Origin: Procambarus clarkii | Lineage: Eukaryota; Arthropoda; Malacostraca; Decapoda; Cambaridae | Length of the DNA stretch: 64,000 bases | Direction of reading: 5' to 3' | NCBI RefSeq assembly: GCF_040958095.1 | Contig: NC_091165.1 | Coordinates: 30,851,186-30,915,185, forward strand | Shown here: positions 9,594 through 20,600 of the stretch, piece by piece | Numbering within the stretch: the first letter of the stretch is position 1 | How the letters are laid out: each line of letters begins with the position of its first letter | Notes under the pieces: model-generated | The model's database searches: none | The model's input: only the letters and a program-made list of their open reading frames with translations | What the model was told of the DNA's origin: nothing | Translations under genes and position numbers: made by a program

Positions 9594-9834
9594 TTCCTGG
9601 CAATACGTTAGTAATGAATAAATATAATAGGTTAGGTTGACCTAACTTAACCTAACCGACGCTTGGATCGTCGACTTGATTTGGCGTCACCAGCTCTTTA
9701 TTTTCGTCTAATTTCTTTATAAAAAGATCCTTTTTCAGATTAAAATTATGTTTTTTCGTGTTGTACATTCAGCACCAACATTATAATGAGTAAATATATC
9801 ATATTTATTCATTACTAACGTATTGCCAGGAAGC
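9594..9834. mobile_element. Foldback MITE with ~36-bp inverted ends
   Basis: The left end AGCTTCCTGGCAATACG, continuing TTAGTAATGAATAAATAT, is matched in reverse at the right end (ATATTTATTCATTACTAA then CGTATTGCCAGGAAGCT, about 9798-9834). The interior holds a small palindrome of TTAGGTT/AACCTAA words at 9629-9657. It sits between LINE endonuclease fragments, consistent with insertion into a LINE. Target duplication is ambiguous because AAGCTT is itself a palindrome. Confidence 0.65.
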
Positions 9835-10140
9835 TGAGTGGGTAGGTCTCGATAAATTTCCTGGTATAATAATATTGTTTGCTATTCTCCATCTTAGACT
9901 AGGCAAGTTGAAGTCACCTAGGAAGATAATATGAGGTATCGAGTTCTCCATTTTGTTTATCTGTTCTGTGAATTCCTCGGCCGTTGCATCTGGCGGTTTG
10001 TATATTAGAATAATCACTAAATTTATTTTCTCTATTTTTAATCCCAATACCTCTACCACCTCATTTGTAATGTTAAGGAGCTCCGAGCATACAAGGTCTT
10101 CCACAGTATACAGACCCACTCCTCCATGTGACCTAATTTT
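9835..10140 (-). pseudogene. LINE endonuclease fragment
   Basis: A 104-codon ORF on the minus strand contains the APE-type endonuclease blocks VGLYTVEDL, LIYKPPD and IIFLGDFNLPSLRW (the G-D-F-N motif holds the catalytic Asp/Asn). It is a partial LINE ORF2, probably the LINE-D group. It is cut by the foldback element at its 3' side and has no RT attached. Sequence from 10140 to about 10330 may be its upstream part but is too diverged to assign. Confidence 0.65.
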
Positions 10141-10706
10141 CCTATCACAGTTGTGTACTTTTCGAGACTACATTTCAAATATTCCCTAACATACATGGCT
10201 TCTCCCCCCTCTTTGTGTAAAATAGTTTAAATCCATTTATGGGACATTCAGCAAATAGTTCTCTATTTTTTACATTCATCAATGTTTCGGTACGTGCAAT
10301 AGTATGTATTGTTTCATTGCAGATAACAGCATTTAAATTTTTTTTGTTTCTTAGACTTAGACTCGTACTACCAAGTTGCTGTTGGCAATTGGATAATTTT
10401 TTTATGAAGCCATTTGTTATTTTTTCCCCTACTTTAGTAATTTATGCTTTTGATCTCAATTAGTTTTATATCCTAGCTTTTTAATTTTTTCCCCTTATAT
10501 ATTGCCATCTTATCTGTCTGCTTTACATGGCTTAAGCAGAGTCATGTCTGCTTAAGCCTTTGTTATTTTACTAATTTACCTGTTTTAATTATTATTTGTT
10601 TTCAAAGTTTAGTTTACCCCATTTTATTTGCTTTTTGCAGTACAATACTTTACTAATAATCTTGTAATAGTAATTGGTAATGTAGCACTTGGCCTTTCTC
10701 CTTCAG
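10141..10706. other. AT-rich intergenic or intronic sequence
   Basis: No repeat family I recognise and no sustained ORF. Its last bases, GGCCTTTCTCCTTCAG, form a strong polypyrimidine tract and AG acceptor for the exon that starts at 10707. Confidence 0.5.
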
Positions 10707-11232
10707 AATGTATGCACACATTATAGAAAGAAGAAGAGAATACCACACAAGATGGCAGCGTATGTCACGGGCCAAAAAGCGACGCCTAAAAGAACAGGTA
10801 AACCTCGAAGTCTTTCAGAGGTTGATAGATGGAAAGCGACTGAATACAGGCAACTCCTTCTCTACACCGGTAAGATTGTACTGAAGGGAATCTTATCCAA
10901 AGAATTGTATGACCATTTCCTGACTCTGAGTGTAGCCATTTCTATTCTTGTATCACCTAAATTGATTCAGTTAAATTACAGCCAATATGCACATGATCTT
11001 TTGCTGTACTTTGTGTTAAAGGCTCGTGAGCTGTATGGTAAGGATTTTTTAGTGTACAATGTACACTGCCTAACACACATATCCTCTGATGCCAAAGAGT
11101 TTGGTAGTTTGGACAGATGTTCAGCATTTCCATTTGAAAATTACCTGCAGCAGGTTAAGAATATGGTTCGATCAAGTAAAAACCCTCTTGTTCAAGGAGG
11201 ATTTAAGGGATTTACTGGAGAACTTTGCAAAG
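10707..11232 (+). CDS. Spliced gene, internal exon: DUF4218-like domain of CACTA-type transposase
   Basis: The frame contains LSEVDRWKATEYRQLLLYTG, HFLTLSVAISILVSP, ELYGKDFLVYNVHCLTH and CSAFPFENYLQQVK. This block order is typical of the C-terminal DUF4218-type region found in plant En/Spm (CACTA) transposases and in many animal proteins of the same kind. The exon follows a strong acceptor at 10706 and ends AAA-G|GTATTT at 11232, phase 1, joining the exon at 12625. An in-frame ATG in good context lies at 10752; upstream exons may exist. No DDE catalytic domain is visible nearby, so this is the 3' end of a longer gene, a captured fragment or a domesticated protein. Family assignment is from recalled motifs. 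Confidence 0.65.
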
Positions 11233-11254
11233 GTATTTTCACAATAGTCGTCTC

Positions 11255-11345
11255 TATTACTAATGACACTATTGCAGATGAAGGTATCTTTGTAAGATAT
11301 TGCTATGCCACCTCCTTTTTTTATTAGGCCTGCAGTTGTGAATGG
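11255..11345 (-). mobile_element. Short LINE endonuclease fragment
   Basis: The minus strand reads KKGGGIAISYKDTFICNSV, the GGG-V/I-A-I endonuclease block shared by LINE ORF2 proteins, and the adjacent CTCCTTTTTTTATTAGGCCTGCAG matches 9452-9475. It lies just inside the intron that starts at 11233. Confidence 0.5.
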
Positions 11346-11397
11346 CTTTATTATCAGCCAAGTTGTAGCATACAACATAGAAAATATATGTATATGG

Positions 11398-11402
<5 letters not shown>

Positions 11403-11482
<80 letters not shown>
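11403..11482. repeat. (TA)n microsatellite
   Basis: About 40 uninterrupted TA units within the first visible intron of the spliced gene. Confidence 0.95.
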
Positions 11483-11486
<4 letters not shown>

Positions 11487-11532
11487 AATTCGTCAGTGTA
11501 CTACATTTTTGTTGTTGCTTTTAGGTGATGCC

Positions 11533-11772
11533 GGGAGCCGGTCGGCCGAGCGGACAGCACGCTGGACTTGTGATCCTGTGGTCCCGGGTTCGATCCCGGG
11601 CGCCGGCGAGAAACAATGGGCAGAGTTTCTTTCACCCTATGCCCCTGTTACCTAGCAGTAAAATAGATACCTGGGTGTTAGTCAGCTGTCACGGGCTGCT
11701 TCCTGGGGGTGGAGGCCTGGTCGAGGACCGGGCCGCGGGGACACTAAAGCCCCGAAATCATCTCAAGATAAG
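11533..11772 (+). mobile_element. SINE1, tRNA-derived
   Basis: The head reads CGGCCGAGCGG (A box, one mismatch to TRGYNNARNNG) and GGTTCGATCCC (perfect B box), with a short stem around CTTGTGA between them. The body runs through GGGCAGAGTTTCTTTC, ACCTAGCAGTAAAATAG and CACTAAAGCCCCGAAATCATC to a CTCAAGATAA tail. The second copy at 50151-50396 aligns end to end. Confidence 0.9.
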
Positions 11773-12624
11773 ATGCTTTTAACAAGTGTACGTGGGTCTG
11801 ATTGTGCAACCATGGTTCGAAGAATAATGAAGATATGAACAAACGGCCTGTGGTCACTATACAGTCTGGAAGGGCAAAAGAAGAAATTGGCATTTCTACA
11901 AAAATAAGAACTATATAATGTTATTTTAAGTAAGTAACCAAAAAATTAAATAATTTTTTTAAAGTTTAAAATTCACTTAAAAATTTAAATTTTAAATTAA
12001 AAACTTTAACCAAAAAACTTAATATTTTTCATATTCGGAACCATTCCATAATATTTTCCCAAGCATAAATGATTATATTTCTATCACGTGCTCTTAAGAT
12101 TGTTTCATTTAATAGAGGTTGGGCATAATTGTTCTCTGCTGCTAATAGAACTGACTGACTTAGCTATAGGAAAATGTAAACTTAATTGGTTTATCCATTA
12201 CAGTATTGTGCAGTTTATTTCATGATCCTGTGCTTAATACTTGCATAAATAGTAGATTACAAAATGCATTTTTATATCATTAGTATTGAATAATAATAAT
12301 GCAAATAATTGACTTATAAATGATGTACAATTAATTGGTAGGTGATATTATATTATTAATATTTTTTCATTCTTGCAAAGCCTTAACAAAGCCATTAACA
12401 TGTTAATATAAACTTGATCACCTTCCACTTATTTTCTCATGTGCTACCTACATGTACAAAACCTTATTCCTAAATGCATATTTTGTTCTGAAGCTTGTCC
12501 TTTATATGTTGTGTATCACCATCTCTGGAGAGTTTTATCTGATTGATGTATAAATTACTTTTAGTTTTACAGAATATTATTGTTATACTGAATTTATTAT
12601 TATATAAATAACTTAATTTTACAG
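11773..12624. other. Intron sequence, AT-rich
   Basis: No recognisable element or ORF. It ends with TTAATTTTACAG, a good splice acceptor for the exon at 12625. Confidence 0.5.
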
Positions 12625-12731
12625 AATCATCTATCAACGCACATCCACAAGTTGAGGAGGAGGATGTGACCTTCCAGATTTCTCAAGTACTGAAACATAG
12701 ACCAAACAGGCCTGGTGGATCTAGGTACAAG
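12625..12731 (+). CDS. Spliced gene, penultimate exon
   Basis: A 107-nt exon bounded by TTTTACAG| and TACAAG|GTAAAA. Entering in phase 1 from 11232 it encodes an acidic then basic stretch including QVEEEDVTFQISQVLKHRP and NRPGGSRYK, and it leaves in phase 0. The frame is open through the exon and fits both neighbours, which is the main support. The function of this tail is unknown. Confidence 0.6.
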
Positions 12732-12773
12732 GTAAAATAATTTAAATTTTTATTTTTTTTTTTCCTAATTGTC

Positions 12774-12775
<2 letters not shown>

Positions 12776-12839
<64 letters not shown>
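12776..12839. repeat. (TA)n microsatellite flanking MITE 1
   Basis: About 32 TA units ending directly at the GTCGTACC terminus of the first MITE. Confidence 0.95.
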
Positions 12840-13347
<508 letters not shown>

Positions 13348-13700
13348 GTCGTACCTAGTAGCCAGAACGCACATCTCAGCCTACTATACAAGGCCCGATT
13401 TGCCTAATAAGCCAAGTTTTCATGAATTAATGTTTTTTCGACTACCTAACCTAACATTTTCAGCTACCTAACCTAACCTATAAAGATAGTTTAGGTAGGG
13501 TTGGTTAGGTTCGGTCATATATCTATATTAATTTTAACTCCAATAAAAAAAGAATTGACCTCATACATAATGAAATGGATAGCTTTATCATTTCATAAGA
13601 AAAAAAATAGAAAAAATATATTAATTAATGAAAACTTGGCTTATTAGGCAAATCGGGCCTTGCATAGTAGGCTGAAAAGTGCATTCTGGCTACTAGGTAC

Positions 13701-13703
<3 letters not shown>
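13348..13703 (-). mobile_element. TA-flanked MITE, copy 2 (inverted relative to copy 1)
   Basis: Same terminal repeats as copy 1 (GTCGTACCTAG and CTAGGTACGAC). Its unique internal block with CATACATAATGAAATGG is in the opposite orientation to copy 1, and it has fewer CCTAA units (356 bp against 389 bp). Confidence 0.8.

Positions 13704-13757
<54 letters not shown>
13704..13757. repeat. (TA)n between MITE copies 2 and 3
   Basis: 27 TA units. Confidence 0.95.
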
Positions 13758-14341
<584 letters not shown>

Positions 14342-14344
<3 letters not shown>

Positions 14345-15519
14345 AACAAGCCTGAATGGTCCCCAGGACATATGCAACTGAAAACTCACACCCCAGAAGT
14401 GACTCGAACCCATACTCCCAGAAGCAACGCAACTGGTATGTACAAGACGCCTTAATCCACTTGACCATCACGACCGGACATAATGAGGTGATAGCCGAGG
14501 CTATATGAACCACCCCACCGCCGGCACTCGGATAGTTATCTTGGGCATAGCATTTTACCAAATCACCTCATTCTTTGGGGCACACGTGAGGAACACAAAT
14601 GTGAACAAGCCTGAATGGTCCCCAGGACATATGCAACTGAAAACTCACACCCCAGAAGTGACTCGAACCCATACTCCCAGAAGCAATGCAACTGGTATGT
14701 ACAAGACGCCTTAATCCACTTGACCATCACGACCGGACATAATGAGGTGATAGCCGAGGCTATATGAACCACCCCACCGCCGGCACTCGGATAGTTATCT
14801 TGGGCATAGCATTTTACCAAATCACCTCATTCTTTGGGGCACACGTGAGGAACACAAATGCGAACAAGCCTGAATGGTCCCCAGGACATATGCAACTGAA
14901 AACTCACACCCCAGAAGTGACTCGAACCCATACTCCCAGAAGCAACGCAACTGGTATGTACAAGACGCCTTAATCCACTTGACCATCACGACCGGACATA
15001 ATGAGGTGATAGCCGAGGCTATATGAACCACCCCACCGCCGGCACTCGGATAGTTATCTTGGGCATAGCATTTTACCAAATCACCTCCTATGCCCAAGAT
15101 AACTATCCGAGTGCCGGCGGTGGGGTGGTTCATATAGCCTCGGCTATCACCTCATTATGTCCGGTCGTGATGGTCAAGTGGATTAAGGCGTCTTGTACAT
15201 ACCAGTTGCGTTGCTTCTGGGAGTATGGGTTCGAGTCACTTCTGGGGTGTGAGTTTTCAGTTGCATATGTCCTGGGGACCATTCAGGCTTGTTCGCATTT
15301 GTGTTCCTCACGTGTGCCCCAAAGAATGAGGTGATTTGGTAAAATGCTATGCCCAAGATAACTATCCGAGTGCCGGCGGTGGGGTGGTTCATATAGCCTC
15401 GGCTATCACCTCATTATGTCCGGTCGTGATGGTCAAGTGGATTAAGGCGTCTTGTACATACCAGTTGCGTTGCTTCTGGGAGTATGGGTTCGAGTCACTT
15501 CTGGGGTGTGAGTTTTCAG

Positions 15520-15520
<1 letters not shown>
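14342..15520. repeat. Palindromic array of five SINE2 (tRNA-Ser-like) units
   Basis: Three units on the minus strand start at 14342, 14601 and 14860 (exact 259-bp period). After a switch at 15069-15087 two units follow on the plus strand. Each unit has an A box TGGTCAAGTGG (perfect match to TRGYNNARNNG), TTAAGGCGTCTTG and a B box GGTTCGAGTCA, resembling a class II tRNA-Ser head. The right arm 15088-15520 is nearly identical to the inverse of about 14636-15068, with a 19-nt spacer. Long (TA)n tracts border both sides. Confidence 0.85.

Positions 15521-15605
<85 letters not shown>
15521..15605. repeat. (TA)n then (TG)n at the LINE-D 3' end
   Basis: About 36 TA units followed by six TG units, immediately next to the 3' terminus of LINE-D (GTAGTTACAGGAT antisense). 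Confidence 0.95.
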
Positions 15606-17510
15606 AAATACCTAAGTGTAGTTACAGGATAAGACCGTCTTCCCAGCACTCTTTGTCATATAACGCTTTGAAACTACTGACAGTCTTGGCCTCCACCACC
15701 TTCTCACCTAACTTGTTCCAGCCGTCTACCACGCTATTTGCGAAAGTGAATTTTCTTATATTTCTTTAGCATCTGTGTTAAGCTAGTTTCAATCTATGAC
15801 CTCCTGTTCTTGAAGTTCCAGGTCTCAGGAAATCTTCGCTGTCGATTTTATCAATTCCTGATACTATTTTGTATGTAGTGATCATATCACCTCTTTCTTC
15901 TGTCTTTTAGTTTTGGCATATTTAATGCCTCTAACCTCTCCTCGTAGCTCTTGCCCTTCAGTTCTGGGAGCCACTTAGTAGCATGTCTTTGCACCTTTTC
16001 CAGTTTGTTGATGTGCTTCTTAAGATATGGGCCAACTTCTGTTGTTGGGCACCACACAACAGCTGCATATTCTAGCTTTGGCGTAACAAAAGTCATGAAC
16101 AATTTCTTTAGTATATCACCATCCATGTATTTAAACGCAATTCTAAAGTTAGAAAGCGTAGCATAGGCTCCTCGCACAATATTCTTTATGTGGTTCTCAG
16201 GTGATAGTTTTCTATCTAGAACCACCCCTAGATCTCTTTCTTTATCAGAATTCTTTAAAGATTTCTCACATAATGTATAGGTTGTGTGGGGTCTATGTTC
16301 TCCTGTTCCACATTCCATAACATGGCATTTATTAACATTAAATTCCATTTGCCAAGTGGTGCCCCATATACTTATTTTATCCAGGTTTTCTTGAAGGGCA
16401 TGACAATCATCTAAATTTCTTATCCTTCCTATTATCTTAGCATCATCAGCAAACATATTCATGTAATTCTGTATACCAACTGGTAGATCATTTATGTAGA
16501 CAATAAACATCACTGGTGCAAGAACTGAACCCTGTGGTACTCCACTTGTGACATTTCTCCAGTCCGATACATTGCCTCTGATTACTGCCCTCATTTTTCT
16601 ATCAGTCAGAAAATTTTTCATCCATGTTAGAAGCTTACCTGTCACCCCTCCAATATTTTCCAGTTTCCAGAACAACCTCTATGTGGAACTCTGTCGAATG
16701 CCTTTTTTAGGTCCAGATAGATGCAGTCAACCCAACCATCTCTTTCCTGTAATATATCTGTTGCTCGATCATAGAAACTGAGTAAATTCGATACACAGGA
16801 TCTTCCAAATCGAAAACCATACTGTCTGTCTGAAATTATATCATTTCTCTCCAGGTGTTCTACCCATTTAGTTTTAATTATTTTTTCCAATATTCCAATT
16901 CCAATTTTTTCCAATAATGTGTGTGTGTGTATGTATATTTGTGTTGTTGAATATGACCGAAAGTCATAGTCTTTCTGCCCCTCTCCTTACTGCTAATGTT
17001 GTTTCTCGCATCTTTGTATTGCTTGTATGTTTGGGCAATTTTTCCCTTTTTCCTAGTTCTGCATCTCTGCTTTAGTATAAATTTTGTTGTGCCATTATCA
17101 TATATTTCACAAAACTTGACATACATCTCATTTACTTCATGTACTAACAGCAAGTGTTTGTCAAATTCCTTAAGGAAATATCTGAGTTCCCCATAATGAC
17201 CTCTCCACAAGTCAGGTTTTTCAACTGCTTCAAGCTCATTTTCTTCCAGATTATAATGCATTGCATACTTTATTCCCAAAAAGACATGGTCACTTTTACC
17301 CAAGTGACCATGTCACTTGGGTAAAAGGAGGGAGGTACTGAAAGGAGGAAAAGGGAGGTACCAAAGGAGGGAGGTACTGAATGATAAATATATCTTTCTC
17401 TTTCCTGGTAAATATAATATCCAGCATGGAGGGAACATCCCCTTCCCTCATCCTCGTAGCTTGTTTAACATGTAGAAACATGAATGTTTACAGGGTGAGG
17501 CTTACGAAAT
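15606..17510 (-). mobile_element. LINE-D copy, internally deleted and 5'-truncated
   Basis: In order on the minus strand: endonuclease end (PSMLDIIFTRKE near 17390-17430 and LGKSDHVFLG near 17280-17300), linker (KQRCRTRKKGKIAQTYKQYK), then RT. The first RT blocks are replaced by a (GT)n-containing patch at about 16915-16970. The RT continues with DRQYGFRFGRSC, YLDLKKAFDRVPH, GVPQGSVLAPV and MFADDAKI. A short duplication of AAGTGACCATGTCACTTGGGT (inverted) sits at about 17300-17322. The 3' end abuts the TG/TA tract. It fills the last intron of the spliced gene. Confidence 0.85.
15887..16914 (-). pseudogene. LINE-D reverse transcriptase, frameshifted
   Basis: Two overlapping frames (16914-16642 and 16675-15887) together give the fingers/palm region. 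The first holds QYGFRFGRSCVSNLLSFY and YLDLKKAFD; the second, of 262 codons, holds GVPQGSVLAPVMFIVYINDL, the catalytic FADDAK block and the C-terminal KLEKVQRHATKWLPELKG. Both catalytic Asp motifs survive, but the frameshift near 16650-16675 and the loss of the N-terminal RT motif make it inactive. LINE RTs copy their RNA at nicked target DNA; this copy cannot. Confidence 0.8.
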
Positions 17511-17632
<122 letters not shown>

Positions 17633-17697
17633 AGTTTGTGTGTGTGTAATTTATATAAATAAATAATTAAATATTAATTTTGTTAATATCTTTTCAG

Positions 17698-17760
17698 GGA
17701 AAGCTTGCAAGTACAATTCGTATACAAGAGGGGCAACAAGAGCCAGAGGATGTCTACTAA
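17698..17760 (+). CDS. Spliced gene, last exon
   Basis: After TAATATCTTTTCAG| (acceptor at 17697) the phase-0 frame reads GKLASTIRIQEGQQEPEDVY and stops with TAA at 17758-17760. It continues the 12625-12731 exon without a break, giving a coherent three-exon 3' end. No clear AATAAA signal follows within 300 bp. Confidence 0.55.
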   Translation, partial: GKLASTIRIQEGQQEPEDVY

Positions 17761-18160
17761 GAAAATATATAAGTCTTTATCCTCACACTCTTGATATATG
17801 GTCTTCTCTGGTCTCTTTATTTTCTCTCCTCACAAATGTCCCTTTTTTTTTATTTCTTTTACGTTTCTCTCCTGTTTTTCTTAACTTTTAATCTCTCCTT
17901 TCCTCCTCTCTTCTAACACCTCTCGTTTCCTGTCTCTTCTAGCTGCTCTCTTCCTTTACTTTTTATATTTGTGGTATTCATTTATGTCATTTTTATCTTG
18001 TATATTTTTCTTGTATTTTTTTCTTATCATGTGTTTCTCTTCCCCTTCTCTTCAATGATTTCTCATTTCTCTCCTCTCTCTGTTGTTTCTGTTCTGTCTT
18101 CTCTCTCCTTGCCTTAATTTTGTTCTGTCTCCTCTTTTGTTGTGTGTGTCTTTCTGTCTC
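17761..18160. other. Pyrimidine-rich sequence downstream of the last exon
   Basis: C/T-rich with TCTCTCC, TTTCTC words and few A/G residues. No ORF supported. It may include the gene's 3' UTR and grades into the (CTCTCTGGCT)n tract. Confidence 0.4.
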
Positions 18161-18167
18161 TGTCTCT

Positions 18168-18207
<40 letters not shown>

Positions 18208-18972
18208 CTCTTTCTGGCTCTCTTGCTCTCTCTCTCTGGCTCTCTCTCTCGCTCTCTCTCTCTCTGGCTCTCTCTCTCTTGCTCTCTCTCTGGCTCTCTT
18301 GCTCTCTCTCTGGCTCTCTTGCTCTCTCTCTGGCTCTCTTGCTCTCTCTCTCTGGCTCTCTTGCTCTCTCTCTCTGGCTCTCTTGCTCTCTCTCTCTGGC
18401 TCTCTCTTTCTCTCTGGCTCTCTCTCTCTCTGGCTCTGGCTCTCTCTCTCTGGCTCTGGCCCTCTCTCTCTCTCTCCCCCTCTCTTTCTCTCTTTCTCTG
18501 GCTCTCTCGCTCTCTCTGGCTCTCGCTCTCTCTGGCTCTCTCTGGCTCTCGCTCTCTGGCTCTCTCTCTCTCTCTCTGTCTCTCTCTCTGGCTCTGACTC
18601 TAGCTCTGACTCACTCTCTCTCTGGCTCTGGCTCATGCTCTCTCTGGCTCTCTCTCTGGCTCTGTCTCTGGCTCTGTCTCTCTCTCTCTCTGGCTCTCTC
18701 TTTCTCTCTGGCTCTCTCTCTGGCTCTGGCCCTCTCTCTCCCCCTCTCTTTCTCTGGCTCTCTCGCTCTCTCTGGCTCTCGCTCTCTCTGGCTCTCGCTC
18801 TCTGGCTCTCTCTCTGGCTCTCTCTCTCTGGCTCTCTCTCTCTCTGTGGCTCTCTCTCTCTGGCTCTGTCTCTCTCTCTCTCTGGCTCTCGCTCTCTCTC
18901 TCTCTGGCTCTCGCTCTCTCTCTGGCTCTCGCTCTCTCTCTGGCTCTCGCTCTCTCTCTCTCTGGCTCTCAT
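18161..18972. repeat. Polypyrimidine satellite, (CT)n with GGCTCT units
   Basis: About 800 bp of CTCTCTCTGGCTCT-type units with irregular length and occasional TTGCTCT, CTCGCTCT and GTCTCTGG variants. The reverse strand reads as R/E/S-rich frames by composition only. The same tract recurs inverted at 63750-64000. Confidence 0.9.
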
Positions 18973-19836
18973 ATTTCATTTGATTTAAAAATGTCTGAGA
19001 TTTTTACTTAATCTAAGTTATATTGCATGGTGCTAATATGAATATTATACATGACTTTTTTCTTTTCTTTCTCTCTCTCTTTCTCCCTTTCTTTCTCTTT
19101 CTTTCCTTCTCTCTCTCTTTTTCTTTCTCTTTCTACATGAATATTATACTTGACTGTTTACATTCACTTGTAGATTTTTATTTTTAGTTAATTAGTCCTA
19201 AACTTTTGATTAATAGATTTTTATTATTAGTCATAGAAAAACTATAGTGTTATATGTATACTCGGAAAATTTTACTTGTTTTAGTTTTAAGTAACAATAA
19301 CTGCTTATTACGTCAGACTGATCTCAGCATGACATGAATCACAGGCTGCTTGATCACAAAATCTATTGTGTTCACATATTGCATATATAGATTTTTATAG
19401 ATTTTTAAATTTTTACTTTTATATTCTGTTATAGATATAGTCTATATATTTCGAGCTATTAACATATATTTTGTTGTATTACTCATTCTTAATTAAATAA
19501 ATATAATATTTTAATTCTCTTTTTGTACCCTATTTATTTGTAATTTACACATACATATATAGGATGTCCATTTCTTTCTCAGATATGTCTTCTTTCTTTC
19601 TCTCCCTTTCTATTTCAGATATGAATTAAAAAATTATTATACCCTAATTTACCCTAAACGTTTTAATGTAGGTAATTAAAAGATTATAAAAAAGTTTTTA
19701 GAAATGTTAATTATTTACGTTCTAAGGTTGTATATAAAAGTTCTCAAAAAACCTTTTCTAAACGTAATTATAAACGTGCTGAAAACAATGAAATGTCGTT
19801 TTTAGGATGTTTTAAAAACATGAAAATGTTTGCTGG
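18973..19836 (+). mobile_element. Unclassified element, left member of an inverted pair
   Basis: This segment is the reverse complement of 62878-63750 with over 95% visual identity, including the adjoining polypyrimidine tract. It ends sharply at GTTTGCTGG (19828-19836). The partner begins CCAGCAAAC exactly where it interrupts a LINE-B, so this is a true element edge. The interior is AT-rich with paired ACGTT/AACGT words near the edge and has no ORF. The other end is not seen. Confidence 0.7.
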
Positions 19837-20169
19837 AAAATGTTTGATGCAGTGAACACAGTGAGTGAAGGCTACAAATTACAAAGTAAGTTTATTTTGA
19901 ATCGCGTTACTTTTTTGGCAAATGTTAATGTGAAGACCTACAAGCCTGGATAACCCTTTAGGCCTATAATTTCGCAGATCCCCAAGACAACTTATAAACT
20001 CGCAGAGATATTGAACCAAATAATCTCTATGCCTCCCAACCACGGTCACTTTTGAATCTAGCAACTAATTCATCGTTCTTAAAATAAAACCTCACAAGAT
20101 CTTTGCTTTCCTTGGCCGTGACAGTTTTCATTAATGTACCAGTTGAAAGGACCCTCAACATGATATTCT
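19837..20169. other. No recognisable feature
   Basis: Only short ORFs; no match to the other families in the window. It separates the element edge at 19836 from the SINE3 hairpin. Confidence 0.4.
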
Positions 20170-20338
20170 ACACAGTAATCACACTAACGTTACTGCATCA
20201 GTAAGAAAATCCGTAGGAGCCGTGATGAGGGTTCGAACCTATGCAGTGGTGTTCCCGCGCACACGCCCTGGTTCGAACCCTCATCACAGCTCCTACGGAT
20301 TTTGTCACTGATGCAGTCACGTTAGTGTGATTACTCTG
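20170..20338. repeat. Hairpin of SINE3 sequence, ~69-bp arms
   Basis: The left arm (20170-20239) and right arm (20270-20338) are inverted copies containing CCGTAGGAGC, GATGAGGGTTCGAACC and CACACTAACGT words, with a 30-nt loop of rearranged SINE3 head (GCAGTGGTGTTCCCGCG). GGTTCGAACCC is a B-box match. Confidence 0.75.
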
Positions 20339-20498
20339 TATTAAAGGAGGAGAGTCAGAGGGACAACATTCCTGGATGACAGAGCCAGAGTGCATGGGGG
20401 GAGGGGATTGTGTGGAACTCCTGGCCCAGATTCAGTAGAAGCCTCAGGAAATCCTTGTATGTTCAGTAGAACTCCAGGTTGCAACCCTTATACAATGT

Positions 20499-20600
20499 CA
20501 TGGTCTAGTTGACTAGGGCGTGTGTGGGGGAACACCCACTGCCTTGATGAGGGTTCGAACCCTCATCGCGGCTCCTATGGATTCTCTCATTAATACTCCG
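20499..20600 (+). mobile_element. SINE3 head, tRNA-derived
   Basis: A box TGGTCTAGTTG (matches TRGYNNARNNG) followed ~50 bp later by B box GGTTCGAACCC and GCGGCTCCTATGGATT. The body is short. A further degenerate match to the B-box side lies at 35108-35150. Confidence 0.7.

Noticed and set aside
11525-11782. ORF over SINE1 (and again at 50188-50433)
   Set aside because: The same frame appears in both SINE1 copies because the sequence is a tRNA-derived repeat; not a protein.
14342-15520. Functional tRNA-Ser genes
   Set aside because: A and B boxes are present but the acceptor stem and anticodon arm do not form a standard tRNA, and the unit continues into SINE body sequence.
18052-18988. Arg/Glu/Ser-rich (minus) and Leu/Ser-rich (plus) ORFs up to 306 codons
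   Set aside because: They are direct translations of the (CT)n/(GGCTCT) tract. The same composition recurs inverted at 63746-64000. No domain or codon structure.
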